Counted from the stretch's first letter, positions 43,331-53,227 are shown. The stretch is 64,000 nt of DNA from Izhakiella capsodis (GCF_900115045.1 NZ_FOVC01000002.1:248001-312000), one strand, 5' to 3'. Made by a program: numbers and translations. The notes: generated by a model from the sequence alone, not told the origin.

Positions 43331-44509
43331 ATGAGCGTAATCATCGCCGGAGGCGGTATGACCGGCGCTACATTGGCGCTGGCGCTTTCCCACCTTTCTC
43401 AGGGAACGCTGCCCGTCACAGTGATTGAAGCCAGTGAGCCGGACTCACGGCGCCATCCAGGCTATGACGGTCGGGCCATTGCGTTGGCGGAAGGAACCTG
43501 TCAGCAGTTGATGGCGCTAAATATTTGGCCGCATTTGCAAACGGCGGCCACTGCGATTCGTGAAGTGCAGGTCAGCGATCGCGGTCATGCGGGTTTTGTG
43601 ACACTCAATGCGCAAGAGTATGACATCAGCGCACTGGGTCAGGTTGTAGAGTTGCATGAAGTCGGACAGCGCCTGTTTCGTCTCCTGCGACGTGCCCGTG
43701 GCGTATTGTTATGCTGTCCGGATCGCGCCGTTCAAATTGAACGCGACACCAGACAGGTCAAGGTCACGCTGAACAGCGGTGGGGTGGTCAACGGTTCGCT
43801 GATCATCGCTGCTGACGGTAGCGGTTCCGCTGTCGCTGAGACTTGCGGTCTGGGCTGGCAGCAGCAACCTTACGATCAGGTTGCAATCATCGCCAATGTA
43901 ACCAGTACAGAATCGCATCGTGGACGGGCTTTCGAGCGCTTCACTGAACATGGCCCACTGGCGCTACTGCCGATGTCAGAAGGACGTAGTTCGCTTGTCT
44001 GGTGTCATCCTCTGATCCATCGTGAGCAGGTGGATGCCTGGAGTGATGGCCGTTTTTTGCGCCAATTGCAGCAAACTTTTGGTTGGCGGCTGGGTGCTTT
44101 TACTGCCGTAGGGCAGCGGGCCAGTTATCCTCTGACGCTATCACGTGCCTCGCAGCGTATCGGGCACCGGCTGGCGCTGGTCGGTAATGCTGCACAAACC
44201 TTACATCCCATCGCCGGGCAAGGCTTTAACCTCGGACTACGCGACGTAATGTCACTTGCGGAAACGATCACCGACGCCTGGCGGGCCGGCGAAGATCCGG
44301 GCAGCTATGCCGTATTGCAACGCTATCATCAGCGGCGTCAGAATGATGCTGATGCAACCATCAGTCTGACTGACAGTCTGGTACGTGTTTTTGCCAATCA
44401 TCATCTGCCGCTAGTGGTCGGTCGCAATCTTGGGCTGCTGGCGATGGATCATTTTTCCCTGCTACGTCGCCGACTGGCAGACCGGACGCTGGGTTGGGTT
44501 CAGCGTTGA
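43331..44509 (+). CDS. ubiH: 2-octaprenyl-6-methoxyphenol hydroxylase UbiH
   Basis: FAD monooxygenase of aerobic ubiquinone synthesis (C4 hydroxylation), 392 residues as in E. coli. FAD-binding VIIAGGGMTGATLALALSHL (20) at the N-terminus, the DG motif LIIAADGSGSAVAE near 157, and ALVGNAAQTLHPIAGQGFNL (20) near 285, the family signature. The start codon follows the pepP stop by a single base, and ubiI follows after nine bases, so the genes are co-translated. ubiI next door is a paralogue. Confidence 0.96.
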   Translation: MSVIIAGGGMTGATLALALSHLSQGTLPVTVIEASEPDSRRHPGYDGRAIALAEGTCQQLMALNIWPHLQTAATAIREVQVSDRGHAGFVTLNAQEYDISALGQVVELHEVGQRLFRLLRRARGVLLCCPDRAVQIERDTRQVKVTLNSGGVVNGSLIIAADGSGSAVAETCGLGWQQQPYDQVAIIANVTSTESHRGRAFERFTEHGPLALLPMSEGRSSLVWCHPLIHREQVDAWSDGRFLRQLQQTFGWRLGAFTAVGQRASYPLTLSRASQRIGHRLALVGNAAQTLHPIAGQGFNLGLRDVMSLAETITDAWRAGEDPGSYAVLQRYHQRRQNDADATISLTDSLVRVFANHHLPLVVGRNLGLLAMDHFSLLRRRLADRTLGWVQR

Positions 44510-44518
44510 GGAGAGATT

Positions 44519-45718
44519 ATGCAATCTTATGATGTTGTCATTGCCGGTGGCGGTATGGTTGGCATGGCGGTTGCCTGCGGACTGCAGGGCGGTGGGTTAC
44601 GGATAGCGGTTCTTGAGCGTGATGAAGCGCCTGCGCCACTTAGTGATCCCACACCACGGCTGCGTGTATCCGCGATTAATGCTGCCAGCGAGCGCCTGTT
44701 GCAGCATCTGGGCGTATGGGATGCCATCGCCCAGCGGGCGGCACCCTATCACGGTATGGACGTATGGGATAAGGACAGCTTCGGGCATATCGTTTTCGAT
44801 GATGATAATCAAGGGATCAGCCATCTTGGGCATATCATTGAAAATCAGGTGATCCACCACGCGTTGTGGCAACGCGTCAGCCAGCTAAGCGATGTGACGT
44901 TAGTCGCAGGCGCCAGTTTGCAGCAGGTCGCCTTTGGCGATAACGAAGCTTTTCTAACCTTGCAGGATGGTAACATGATGACCGCCCGGCTGATGATTGC
45001 CGCTGACGGTGCGCATTCCTGGCTACGGGATCAAGCTGACATTCCACTGTCGTTTTGGGATTACGAGCATCATGCGCTGGTCGCAACCATTCGAACGGAT
45101 GAACCACATCACTCCGTTGCCCGTCAGGTTTTTCACGGTGACGGTATTCTGGCGTTTTTGCCTCTTAGTGATCCACATTTGTGCTCTATCGTCTGGTCGC
45201 TGCCGCCACAAGAGGCAGCCCGCTTGCAGGCAATGCCAGCAGCGTTGTTTAACCAGCATCTGGCGGTGACCCTGGATACGCGTCTTGGCTTGTGTGAGCT
45301 GGAAAGCGAGCGCCAGGTTTTCCCGCTAATGGGCCGTTTTGCCCGAAGCTTTGCTGCGCACAGACTGGCATTAATCGGCGATGCGGCTCATACCATCCAT
45401 CCACTGGCGGGTCAGGGCGTGAATCTTGGCTTTATGGATGCCGCCGAGCTTATTGGTGAACTGCGTCGCTTGCAGCGTGCAGGCAAGGATATTGGCGAAC
45501 ATTTGTATCTGCGGCGCTACGAGCGCAGCCGCAAGCATAGTGCGGCGTTGATGCTGGCAAGTATGCAGGGCTTTCGCGAGCTGTTCGCTGGTCAAAATCC
45601 AGCTAAAAAACTGTTTCGTGATATCGGTCTGACACTGGCAGACAAGCTGCCTGGTGTAAAGCAAAAACTGGTTAAACAGGCGATGGGGTTACAGGATCTG
45701 CCGGACTGGCTGCGTTAG
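44519..45718 (+). CDS. ubiI: 2-octaprenylphenol hydroxylase UbiI
   Basis: FAD monooxygenase (formerly VisC) adding the C5 hydroxyl in ubiquinone synthesis, 399 residues (E. coli 400). Motifs: DVVIAGGGMVGMAVACGLQG (20), MIAADGAHSWLRDQADI and LALIGDAAHTIHPLAGQGVN (20). Last gene of the ygfB unit, ending in a strong terminator. With ubiH it supplies two of the three oxygen-dependent steps. Confidence 0.96.
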   Translation: MQSYDVVIAGGGMVGMAVACGLQGGGLRIAVLERDEAPAPLSDPTPRLRVSAINAASERLLQHLGVWDAIAQRAAPYHGMDVWDKDSFGHIVFDDDNQGISHLGHIIENQVIHHALWQRVSQLSDVTLVAGASLQQVAFGDNEAFLTLQDGNMMTARLMIAADGAHSWLRDQADIPLSFWDYEHHALVATIRTDEPHHSVARQVFHGDGILAFLPLSDPHLCSIVWSLPPQEAARLQAMPAALFNQHLAVTLDTRLGLCELESERQVFPLMGRFARSFAAHRLALIGDAAHTIHPLAGQGVNLGFMDAAELIGELRRLQRAGKDIGEHLYLRRYERSRKHSAALMLASMQGFRELFAGQNPAKKLFRDIGLTLADKLPGVKQKLVKQAMGLQDLPDWLR

Positions 45719-45735
45719 GGAAAGCATATTTAATC

Positions 45736-45760
45736 AGGCCTGCATTGCAGGCCTTTTTTT
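45736..45760 (+). terminator. Terminator of ygfB-pepP-ubiH-ubiI
   Basis: AGGCCTGCA pairs with TGCAGGCCT (45746-45754) and TTTTTT follows. Confidence 0.92.
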
Positions 45761-46106
45761 ATCTCTGATTCCAGGCGCTCATTTGAAATAATCTAATTTT
45801 ACTCGTCAATTCGAATTACATTTTTTAATGCGACCATTCAGCCTCTGGAGTCATTTTTTCGCTATTAACGACGTTAGATTTAACAATTGTCTGCAATCAC
45901 GGCTCTGTGCCATGTTATATGCGTATAAAAACACACTAACCCAGTGGAAAACCCTGAAGAATTGCGTACGTGGGGGAGTCCGGTTTTCTCATCTCACCCT
46001 CGTTTATCTTATGGTTATACGCGGTGAACGATGGTAACGTCAGTGAAAAGGTAACGTTTGCGTAGCGCAAACCCGGCTGAAAAAATCCTGGCTAATGGAA
46101 ATGACG
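45761..46106 (+). promoter_or_regulatory. gcvTHP control region with PurR operator
   Basis: No gene is seen in these 350 bases. AAGGTAACGTTTGCGT at 46048-46063 matches 13 of 16 positions of the PurR consensus ACGCAAACGTTTGCGT, 44 bases before the gcvT start. E. coli gcvTHP is repressed by PurR and activated by GcvA and Lrp, which fits an AT-rich upstream part (45780-45860). The GcvA sites cannot be placed by eye. Confidence 0.65.
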
Positions 46107-47204
46107 ATGACTCAGCATACTCCCCTGTTCGAACAGCATCAGATATGCGGCGCCCGCATGGTGGACTTTCATGGCTGGATGATGCCATTGCACTACGGTT
46201 CACAGATGGATGAGCACCACTCGGTCCGTAATGACGCCGGTATGTTTGATGTTTCTCATATGACGATTGTCGATCTACATGGTGCGCGCACGCGTGAATT
46301 TCTGCGTTATCTGCTGGCAAACGACGTGGCAAAGCTGACGCAGCCAGGTAAGGCGCTTTATACCGCTATGCTGAATGCCTCGGGTGGGGTCATCGATGAT
46401 CTCATCGTTTATTTTATGACCGAAGATTATTTTCGGTTGGTGGTTAACTCGGCAACGCGGGAAAAAGATCTCGTCTGGATCCGCAGTCATGCTGAAGCCT
46501 ATGGTGTCATCTTAACTGAACGCAACGATCTGGCGTTGATCGCCGTGCAGGGGCCGAACGCTCAGCAAAAAGTGCGCACTCTGTTGAGTGATGCCCAGCG
46601 CGAAACCGTTGCCGGTATGAAGCCATTTTTCGGCGTACAGGCAGGCGATCTGTTTATTGCTACTACCGGTTATACCGGTGAGTCAGGCTACGAGATTGCG
46701 CTACCGCAGCAGATGGCGGCAGCGCTCTGGCAACAACTGGTAGCGGCTGGCGTTAAGCCTGCTGGACTCGGTGCCCGTGACACTCTGCGTCTTGAAGCAG
46801 GAATGAATCTTTACGGTCAGGAAATGGATGAAAACGTTTCACCCTTGGCAGCCAATATGGGCTGGACCATTGCCTGGCAGCCTGAGTCGCGCGATTTTAT
46901 CGGTCGTACCGCTTTAGAAACCCAGCGTGAGCAGGGAACCCCGCTGCTGGTTGGCTTAATCATGACGGATAAAGGCGTTCTGCGTAATGAACTGCCGGTG
47001 CGCTTTATCGCTAACGATGGTCGCGCTGCGGAAGGCGTAATTACCAGTGGCTCCTATTCACCAACGCTCGGTTGCAGTATTGCACTGGCGCGCGTTCCGT
47101 CTGGCATTGGCCAACAGGCCATCGTTCAGATCCGCAATCGCGAAATACCCGTAAAAGTGACTAAACCCGTTTTTGTTCGTGCCGGTAAGCCGGTCGCCCA
47201 GTAA
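46107..47204 (+). CDS. gcvT: Glycine cleavage T protein (aminomethyltransferase)
   Basis: Takes the aminomethyl group from H-protein lipoate and makes 5,10-methylene-THF and ammonia. 365 residues from the ATG at 46107 (MTQHTPLFEQHQICGARMVD; 20), E. coli 364. ATGs at 46095 and 46101 are also in frame. Folate-site block FGVQAGDLFIATTGYTGESG (20) and GLGARDTLRLEAGMNLYGQE (20) are intact, with the catalytic Asp in MDENVSPLAANMGW nearby. Starts the gcvT-gcvH-gcvP operon. Confidence 0.96.
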   Translation: MTQHTPLFEQHQICGARMVDFHGWMMPLHYGSQMDEHHSVRNDAGMFDVSHMTIVDLHGARTREFLRYLLANDVAKLTQPGKALYTAMLNASGGVIDDLIVYFMTEDYFRLVVNSATREKDLVWIRSHAEAYGVILTERNDLALIAVQGPNAQQKVRTLLSDAQRETVAGMKPFFGVQAGDLFIATTGYTGESGYEIALPQQMAAALWQQLVAAGVKPAGLGARDTLRLEAGMNLYGQEMDENVSPLAANMGWTIAWQPESRDFIGRTALETQREQGTPLLVGLIMTDKGVLRNELPVRFIANDGRAAEGVITSGSYSPTLGCSIALARVPSGIGQQAIVQIRNREIPVKVTKPVFVRAGKPVAQ

Positions 47205-47229
47205 TTTTATTGTTAGGAGAAGCCAGGCA

Positions 47230-47616
47230 ATGAGCAATGTGCCAAATGAACTTAAATATCGTGAAAGTCACGAATGGGTCCGTAAAGAAGTGGACGGTAC
47301 TTTCACCGTAGGCATCACTGAACACGCCCAGGAGCTGCTCGGTGATATGGTGTTTGTTGATCTCCCGGACGTTGGCGCGACCTTCAGCGCTGGTGATGAT
47401 TGCGCCGTAGCGGAGTCGGTAAAGGCTGCGTCTGATATCTATGCACCGATCAGTGGCGAAGTTGTCGCCGTTAATCATTCGCTTGAAGCCGAGCCAGAGC
47501 TGATTAACAGTGCGCCTTACGCTGAAGGATGGCTGTTTAGCCTTAAAGCCAGCGATGAACACGAGCTGGATACGCTGCTGGACGCGGATGCGTATCAAGC
47601 CTCTATTGACGCGTGA
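47230..47616 (+). CDS. gcvH: Glycine cleavage H protein
   Basis: Lipoyl carrier protein shuttling the glycine-derived group between P, T and L proteins. 128 residues (E. coli 129). I choose the ATG at 47230 (MSNVPNELKYRESHEWVRKE; 20), preceded by TTAGGAGA. The lipoylation lysine is in CAVAESVKAASDIYAPISGE (20) near residue 65. The E2 lipoyl-like fold is complete. Lies 25 bases after gcvT. Confidence 0.97.
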   Translation: MSNVPNELKYRESHEWVRKEVDGTFTVGITEHAQELLGDMVFVDLPDVGATFSAGDDCAVAESVKAASDIYAPISGEVVAVNHSLEAEPELINSAPYAEGWLFSLKASDEHELDTLLDADAYQASIDA

Positions 47617-47694
47617 TTTATTGCCACACCGGGTGCAAAAGCCCGGTGTATTGACCACTCATCGTACCCAAGCCCGTATCAGGATTGACCGCTA

Positions 47695-50568
47695 ATGACT
47701 CAGACACTCAGCCAGCTTGAACATAACGGTGCCTTTATTGATCGCCATATTGGTCCTTCTGCCGAGCAGCAGGCCGCAATGCTACAGGTTACAGGCGCTC
47801 GCTCCCTCGATGAACTGACGGCCCGCATTGTGCCGGTAGATATTCAGCTTCCCGCGCCAGCCGCAATCGGCGACGCGTTGACTGAGCACCAGGCGCTGGC
47901 TGAACTGAGAGCGATTGCCAGTCAGAACCAGCGTTATAAAACCTATATCGGCATGGGTTATACCCCGGTACTGACACCGCCAGTTATCCTGCGCAATATG
48001 CTGGAAAACCCTGGCTGGTATACCGCTTATACACCCTATCAGCCTGAGGTTTCTCAGGGCCGTCTTGAAGCGCTGCTTAACTTTCAGCAGGTCACCATTG
48101 ATCTGACTGGTCTTGATGTTGCCTCGGCTTCGTTGCTTGATGAGGCGACGGCCGCCGCGGAAGCGATGGCGATGGCCAAACGCATCAGTAAGTTGAAAGA
48201 GGCGAATAAATTTTTCATTGCTGATGATGTGCATCCCCAGACGCTGGATGTCATGCGTACCCGCGCCCACACCTTCGGTTTTGAGCTTTTGGTCGATAAA
48301 GCGGAAAAAGCGCGCGAGCATCAGGAGCTGTTTGGTGTGCTGCTGCAGCAGGTTGGTACCACCGGCGAAGTGCACGACTATCGCTCGCTGATTGCTGATA
48401 TGAAGGCGCGGAAAGTGGTGGTCAGCGTGGCTGCCGATTTTATGGCGCTGGTGATGCTGGATGCTCCGGGCAAGCAGGGCGCAGACATTGTTTTTGGCTC
48501 CGCGCAGCGTTTTGGTGTTCCGATGGGCTATGGCGGACCGCACGCCGCATTCTTCGCTGCACGCGATGAGCACAAGCGCTCGATGCCAGGACGCATTATA
48601 GGCGTCTCCCGCGATGCCGCTGGCAACACCGCATTGCGCATGGCAATGCAGACACGCGAGCAGCATATTCGTCGTGAAAAAGCGAACTCTAACATTTGTA
48701 CATCTCAGGTGCTGCTGGCCAATATCGCCGGACTGTACGCGGTCTATCATGGACCGATCGGCCTGAAGCGCATTGCCGCCCGCATTCATCGTTTGACCGC
48801 TATTCTGGCTGCCGGTTTGATGCAATCTGGCATGACGCTGCGCCATGCCTGTTGGTTTGATACGCTTACCGTTGAAGTCGATGATAAATCGGCGGTTTTG
48901 GGGCGGGCACTCGACTTCGGCGTGAACCTTCGCACCGATATTCATCAAGCAGTGGCGGTTACCCTTGATGAAACGACCACCCGGGAAGACATCGCGAGGC
49001 TGTTTGCAATTTTGCTGGGAGACAATCACGGGCTTGATATTGATACGCTTGACGAAGAGCTACTCAGAGCAACCCCGTCGCTCCCCGCTGCGTTACTTCG
49101 CCAGGACGCAATACTGACTCATCCGGTATTTAATCGTTATCATAGCGAAACCGAAATGATGCGTTATATGCACAGTCTTGAGAGCAAAGATCTGGCCCTG
49201 AATCAGGCGATGATCCCGCTGGGCTCCTGCACGATGAAGCTCAATGCGGCGGCGGAAATGATCCCGATTACCTGGCCGGAGTTCGCCGATCTTCATCCGT
49301 TCTGTCCGGCTAATCAGGCGGCAGGTTACTTGCAAATGATCGGCCAGCTTTCACAGTGGCTGGTGCAGCTGACGGGCTATGATGCGCTCTGCATGCAGCC
49401 AAATTCCGGCGCGCAAGGGGAATATGCCGGACTGCTGGCAATCCGTCGATATCATGAAAGTCGCCATGAAGATCAGCGTCATATCTGCCTGATACCAAGT
49501 TCCGCTCATGGTACGAACCCGGCTTCGGCACAGATGGCTGGCATGAGCGTGGTGGTAGTCGCTTGTGATAAACAGGGCAACATTGACCTGCACGATCTGC
49601 GCCTGAAATCCGAAGCTGCTGGCGATGCACTTTCCTGCATTATGGTGACTTATCCTTCCACCCACGGCGTGTATGAAGAGACCATCCGCGAGGTTTGCCA
49701 GATAGTTCATCACTACGGCGGTCAGGTCTATCTTGATGGAGCCAACATGAATGCTCAGGTTGGCATCACGACGCCCGGCTATATTGGTGCCGACGTTTCG
49801 CATTTGAACCTGCATAAAACTTTTTGCATACCTCACGGCGGCGGCGGCCCAGGTATGGGCCCCATCGGTGTGAAGGCACACCTGGCACCTTTTGTACCCG
49901 GCCACAGCGTGATACAGATCGACGGTGTGCTGACGCAGCAGGGCGCGGTGTCTGCCGCGCCGTTCGGCAGCGCGTCTATTTTGCCGATCAGCTGGATGTA
50001 TATTCGCATGATGGGGGCTGAAGGGCTGAGGAAGGCCAGCCAGGTCGCGATACTTAACGCCAACTATATCGCGACGCGTCTGGCTTCCGCTTATCCTGTA
50101 CTTTATACCGGCCAGGACGGGCGTGTCGCTCATGAATGTATTCTCGACATTCGGCCGTTGAAAGAGAGCACCGGCATCAGCGAACTGGATATTGCCAAGC
50201 GCCTAATCGACTATGGTTTCCATGCGCCAACGATGTCCTTTCCGGTAGCAGGGACATTGATGGTTGAGCCAACCGAATCCGAAAGCAAAGTTGAGCTCGA
50301 TCGCTTTATTGATGCCATGCTGGCAATCCGCATGGAGATTGATCGTGTAGCGGCGGGTGAGTGGCCATTTGAGGACAATCCTTTAGTGAATGCACCCCAT
50401 ACTCAAATGGAGATCGTTGGCGACTGGCCGCATCCTTATAGCCGGGAAATCGCAGTGTTTCCGGCGGGCAGTGAGAATAAATACTGGCCGACGGTTAAGC
50501 GTCTGGATGATGTATTCGGTGACCGTAACCTGTTCTGCGCCTGTGTGCCGATGAGTGATTATCAGTAA
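47695..50568 (+). CDS. gcvP: Glycine dehydrogenase (decarboxylating), P protein
   Basis: PLP enzyme that decarboxylates glycine and loads the aminomethyl group on H protein. 957 residues, same as E. coli. The N-terminal half is the degenerate domain (YIGMGYTPVLTPPVILRNML; 20), the C-terminal half the active one, with the PLP lysine in HLNLHKTFCIPHGGGGPGMG (20) near residue 706 and SSAHGTNPASAQMAGM near 600. Both halves are fused as in other proteobacteria. Last gene of the operon, then a terminator. Confidence 0.97.
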   Translation: MTQTLSQLEHNGAFIDRHIGPSAEQQAAMLQVTGARSLDELTARIVPVDIQLPAPAAIGDALTEHQALAELRAIASQNQRYKTYIGMGYTPVLTPPVILRNMLENPGWYTAYTPYQPEVSQGRLEALLNFQQVTIDLTGLDVASASLLDEATAAAEAMAMAKRISKLKEANKFFIADDVHPQTLDVMRTRAHTFGFELLVDKAEKAREHQELFGVLLQQVGTTGEVHDYRSLIADMKARKVVVSVAADFMALVMLDAPGKQGADIVFGSAQRFGVPMGYGGPHAAFFAARDEHKRSMPGRIIGVSRDAAGNTALRMAMQTREQHIRREKANSNICTSQVLLANIAGLYAVYHGPIGLKRIAARIHRLTAILAAGLMQSGMTLRHACWFDTLTVEVDDKSAVLGRALDFGVNLRTDIHQAVAVTLDETTTREDIARLFAILLGDNHGLDIDTLDEELLRATPSLPAALLRQDAILTHPVFNRYHSETEMMRYMHSLESKDLALNQAMIPLGSCTMKLNAAAEMIPITWPEFADLHPFCPANQAAGYLQMIGQLSQWLVQLTGYDALCMQPNSGAQGEYAGLLAIRRYHESRHEDQRHICLIPSSAHGTNPASAQMAGMSVVVVACDKQGNIDLHDLRLKSEAAGDALSCIMVTYPSTHGVYEETIREVCQIVHHYGGQVYLDGANMNAQVGITTPGYIGADVSHLNLHKTFCIPHGGGGPGMGPIGVKAHLAPFVPGHSVIQIDGVLTQQGAVSAAPFGSASILPISWMYIRMMGAEGLRKASQVAILNANYIATRLASAYPVLYTGQDGRVAHECILDIRPLKESTGISELDIAKRLIDYGFHAPTMSFPVAGTLMVEPTESESKVELDRFIDAMLAIRMEIDRVAAGEWPFEDNPLVNAPHTQMEIVGDWPHPYSREIAVFPAGSENKYWPTVKRLDDVFGDRNLFCACVPMSDYQ

Positions 50569-50585
50569 GCGCTGATTCACTATTT

Positions 50586-50608
50586 AGCCCGGTTTATCCG
50601 GGCTTTTT
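50586..50608 (+). terminator. Terminator of gcvTHP
   Basis: AGCCCGG-TTTAT-CCGGGCT followed by TTTTT, 18 bases after the gcvP stop. Confidence 0.93.
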
Positions 50609-51065
50609 AATGACTTAATCTCCTACCTGAATAGTTTAGTTATCCAATGATAAGCGGTACAGACCTTAACAGACTGGCGAACAAAGGCGTGACTTTTTCT
50701 TCAGTGACTCGCTGAAATCCTGAACGCTGCGCGCAACAATTCGATTATCAGTATCAGCGCAACCTCTTATGCTGTCTCATCGCTTAATAAATCGTAAACC
50801 CTCGTGGTGGCCTGGGTGGGAACCTTACTCCCTTTTTTTTTTGCGATAGTGCGTGTGGCTGCTGAAGGATTGCTCGCGGGTATGTGTTTATCTTTTTATC
50901 TGCGTTAGCGATAGCATCGAAAACTTACAATCTATTTTTAGCGTACACGTGTACACTAAAATGCTGCTCGGATAAGCTGGTTCAGTTTTGAACGTTCCGC
51001 TCATGTGGCTGCCAGAAGTCGGGCAGGCAGTCGCTGTAGTAATCTATCAAGTGGAGATGATGTGT
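50609..51065 (+). promoter_or_regulatory. trhA upstream region with FabR-type palindrome
   Basis: About 450 bases with no gene. At 50936-50961 lies a long palindrome: core GTACACGTGTAC flanked by C/A and then TTTTAG and CTAAAA. The core matches the FabR (YijC) operator AGCGTACACGTGTT found ahead of fabA, fabB and yqfA in enterics. It sits about 105 bases before trhA. Confidence 0.7.
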
Positions 51066-51719
51066 ATGGCTGAAAGTTCTGTACTGGGAGAGGAGTATTC
51101 TCTGGCTGAAGAGATTGCCAACAGCATCAGTCACGGCATTGGTTGCGTGCTGGGAATGATAGGACTGGTACTGATGCTGAAGCAGGCGGTTGAACTCAAA
51201 GAGGGGACCACGGCTATCGTCAGCTATTCGCTCTATGGGGGCAGCATCATTGTGTTGTTTCTGGCATCAGCGCTTTACCACGGCATCCCCTGTCAGCGGG
51301 CTAAATGCTGGTTGAAAAAGGCAGACCACTGCGCAATTTACCTGCTGATTGCCGGTACCTATACCCCATTTCTATTGGTTGGTCTTAAATCCCCCCTGGC
51401 GTATGCGCTGATGGTGGTGGTGTGGCTGCTGGCGCTGATGGGAATAATTTTTAAAATGGTATTTGTCCATCGCTTTAAAACGTTATCGCTAATGACCTAC
51501 CTGGCGATGGGCTGGTTGTCGCTTGTCATGATATATCAACTGGCGATGAAGCTGCCGCCGTGGAGCGTATGGCTGCTGGCTATTGGCGGGGTGATCTATT
51601 CGCTGGGCGTTATTTTTTACGTGATTGAACGAATACCCTATAACCATGCTATCTGGCACGGCTTTGTACTGGGCGGTAGCGCCAGTCATTTCTTTGCTAT
51701 CTATCTTTACGTCAAATAA
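51066..51719 (+). CDS. trhA: TrhA/YqfA, hemolysin III family membrane protein
   Basis: 217 residues (E. coli YqfA 219). Seven-helix PAQR/HlyIII protein, linked in E. coli to membrane energetics and fatty-acid balance. I choose the ATG at 51066 (MAESSVLGEEYSLAEEIANS; 20), with GGAG nine bases upstream. Conserved polar sites: SISHGIG, SALYHGIP, HCAIYLLIAGTYTPF, and YNHAIWHGFVLGGSASHFFA (20), giving the His/Asp zinc-site pattern of the family. A FabR-like operator upstream supports the lipid link. Confidence 0.92.
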   Translation: MAESSVLGEEYSLAEEIANSISHGIGCVLGMIGLVLMLKQAVELKEGTTAIVSYSLYGGSIIVLFLASALYHGIPCQRAKCWLKKADHCAIYLLIAGTYTPFLLVGLKSPLAYALMVVVWLLALMGIIFKMVFVHRFKTLSLMTYLAMGWLSLVMIYQLAMKLPPWSVWLLAIGGVIYSLGVIFYVIERIPYNHAIWHGFVLGGSASHFFAIYLYVK

Positions 51720-51746
51720 ACCGGGAGAACGCCTCCCGCATTTATT

Positions 51747-52736
51747 TCAGCTGTTCTCAGACAGACTGTAGGGTAGAGGCTGGATCCGCAGAGCGCCGCC
51801 CTCATCACCCTGTACACGCAGGATAGTATCAGCCTCCAAATCGTTATTCAGCACCGCCTGGAGCCAGAGTTCACCGTCTTCCAGTCTTACTGCACTCAGG
51901 ATAGTGCCGGTACGACGCCAGTTTTCACCCATCTGCATCTCGAGCGCATCACCGCCTTGTGGAACCCGGCTGGCTTGTCCACTCAACCAGTACAGCGCGC
52001 GTTTATTCGCTCCCCGATATTTAGCCCGTGCCACCATTTCCTGTCCGGTGTAGCAGCCTTTCTTAAAACTGATGGCATCCAGCGCCTGTAAATTAACCGC
52101 CTGTGGGATAAATTGCTCGCTGGACGCCGCATCGAGTACCGGTAGTCCGGCTTCGATATCCAGTGCCAGCCACTGTTGGCTGTCATTGAGTTGGGCCTCT
52201 TTGCCCAACATTTTCTGAAACTCCTCGGCTTTTTGTACGGGAAGAATCAGCAGAAAGCGCTCGTCAGGCTGACTGAAAAAGAGCAGCGTGGTTTCGTCGT
52301 CGGTGACCACCTGATTTTCTGCATCAGGCAGTGAGCTGAAAATTTGGCTTAGTGCTTCACGAGCGCCGGAGCCAGCAAGACCAAGAACTACGGCGCCTTC
52401 ATCCGGCACGATGGTAACTTTGGCGAAAATCGCATACTTCTTCAGCTCCGCTATCTGCTTCTCCACTACGCTCCGACGCACCAGATAGGCGAGATATTCA
52501 CCACGCCAGAACAGACGCAGATTGCTCCACATCTTACCTTTTGCATCACAGTGCGCCACCGGACGATGCTGATTTTTTTGCAGCGCAACGACGTCAAGTG
52601 TCAATTGTCCTTGCAGGTAGTTGGCAGCATCCGGCCCGCTGACGTTAACCAGCGCCCACCCGTCCAGGGAGATGAGCGTGAGAGACAAACGCGCCGAAGT
52701 TGTGGGGTGACGAGGAGGAAAGACGATACGGGTCAT
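51747..52736 (-). CDS. ygfZ: tRNA-modifying / folate-binding protein YgfZ
   Basis: 329 residues (E. coli 326). GcvT-like fold; binds tetrahydrofolate and supports iron-sulfur enzymes such as MiaB. I choose the ATG at 52734-52736 (MTRIVFPPRHPTTSARLSLT; 20). The signature KKGCYTGQEMVARAKYRG with the essential Cys lies near residue 227. SGPDAANYLQGQLTLDV near residue 33 is the folate end. Divergent from sdhE across about 220 bases. Confidence 0.95.
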   Translation of the reverse strand: MTRIVFPPRHPTTSARLSLTLISLDGWALVNVSGPDAANYLQGQLTLDVVALQKNQHRPVAHCDAKGKMWSNLRLFWRGEYLAYLVRRSVVEKQIAELKKYAIFAKVTIVPDEGAVVLGLAGSGAREALSQIFSSLPDAENQVVTDDETTLLFFSQPDERFLLILPVQKAEEFQKMLGKEAQLNDSQQWLALDIEAGLPVLDAASSEQFIPQAVNLQALDAISFKKGCYTGQEMVARAKYRGANKRALYWLSGQASRVPQGGDALEMQMGENWRRTGTILSAVRLEDGELWLQAVLNNDLEADTILRVQGDEGGALRIQPLPYSLSENS

Positions 52737-52960
52737 GATGTTATCCTGAATCAATCGGAAGCGAGTAAAATCTACTTTAATGGTAAAATAGCCGACTGCC
52801 ATTGCAACCAGTTTCCCCACTTTGTGGCACACATAGCATGATGGCCGTTAAATGGCATGGTCTTTGCGACCGGCTGCGCAAAGAGGGGATTGTCCTGCAT
52901 TGCGCGAATAAAAGCACGCTACACTTGGTAATCGTTTTGTATAAAAGGAGTCTGCGGGTT

Positions 52961-53227
52961 ATGGATATTAACGATAAAGCACGAATTCATTGGGCCTGTC
53001 GACGCGGGATGCTGGAGCTGGATATATCCATTATGCCTTTCTTCCGCTTTGAATATGACGGCCTAAGTGATAGCGATAAGCAGCTGTTTATCCAGCTTCT
53101 GGCACATCCGGATCCGGACCTGTTTAATTGGCTGATGAATCATGGTGAACCGGATGAGCCCGGGCTTAAACGCATCGTCTGTCTGATTCGGGAGCGAAAT
53201 AAGCAACGTGGTGCTGTGGCAATCTGA
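52961..53227 (+). CDS. sdhE: FAD assembly factor SdhE
   Basis: 88 residues, same as E. coli YgfY/SdhE, which helps attach FAD to succinate dehydrogenase and fumarate reductase. The essential RGMLELD motif lies at residues 15-21. HPDPDLFNWLMNHGEP follows. AAAGGAG ten bases before the ATG. It overlaps cptA by 20 bases, the usual enteric pairing. Confidence 0.95.
   Translation: MDINDKARIHWACRRGMLELDISIMPFFRFEYDGLSDSDKQLFIQLLAHPDPDLFNWLMNHGEPDEPGLKRIVCLIRERNKQRGAVAI

Noticed and set aside
45828..46037. 69-codon frame ahead of gcvT
   Set aside because: No ribosome site and it lies over the gcv promoter region; likely chance.
47782..49029. 415-codon open frame on the minus strand
   Set aside because: Lies wholly antisense to gcvP, which is full-length and conserved; a shadow of its codon bias.
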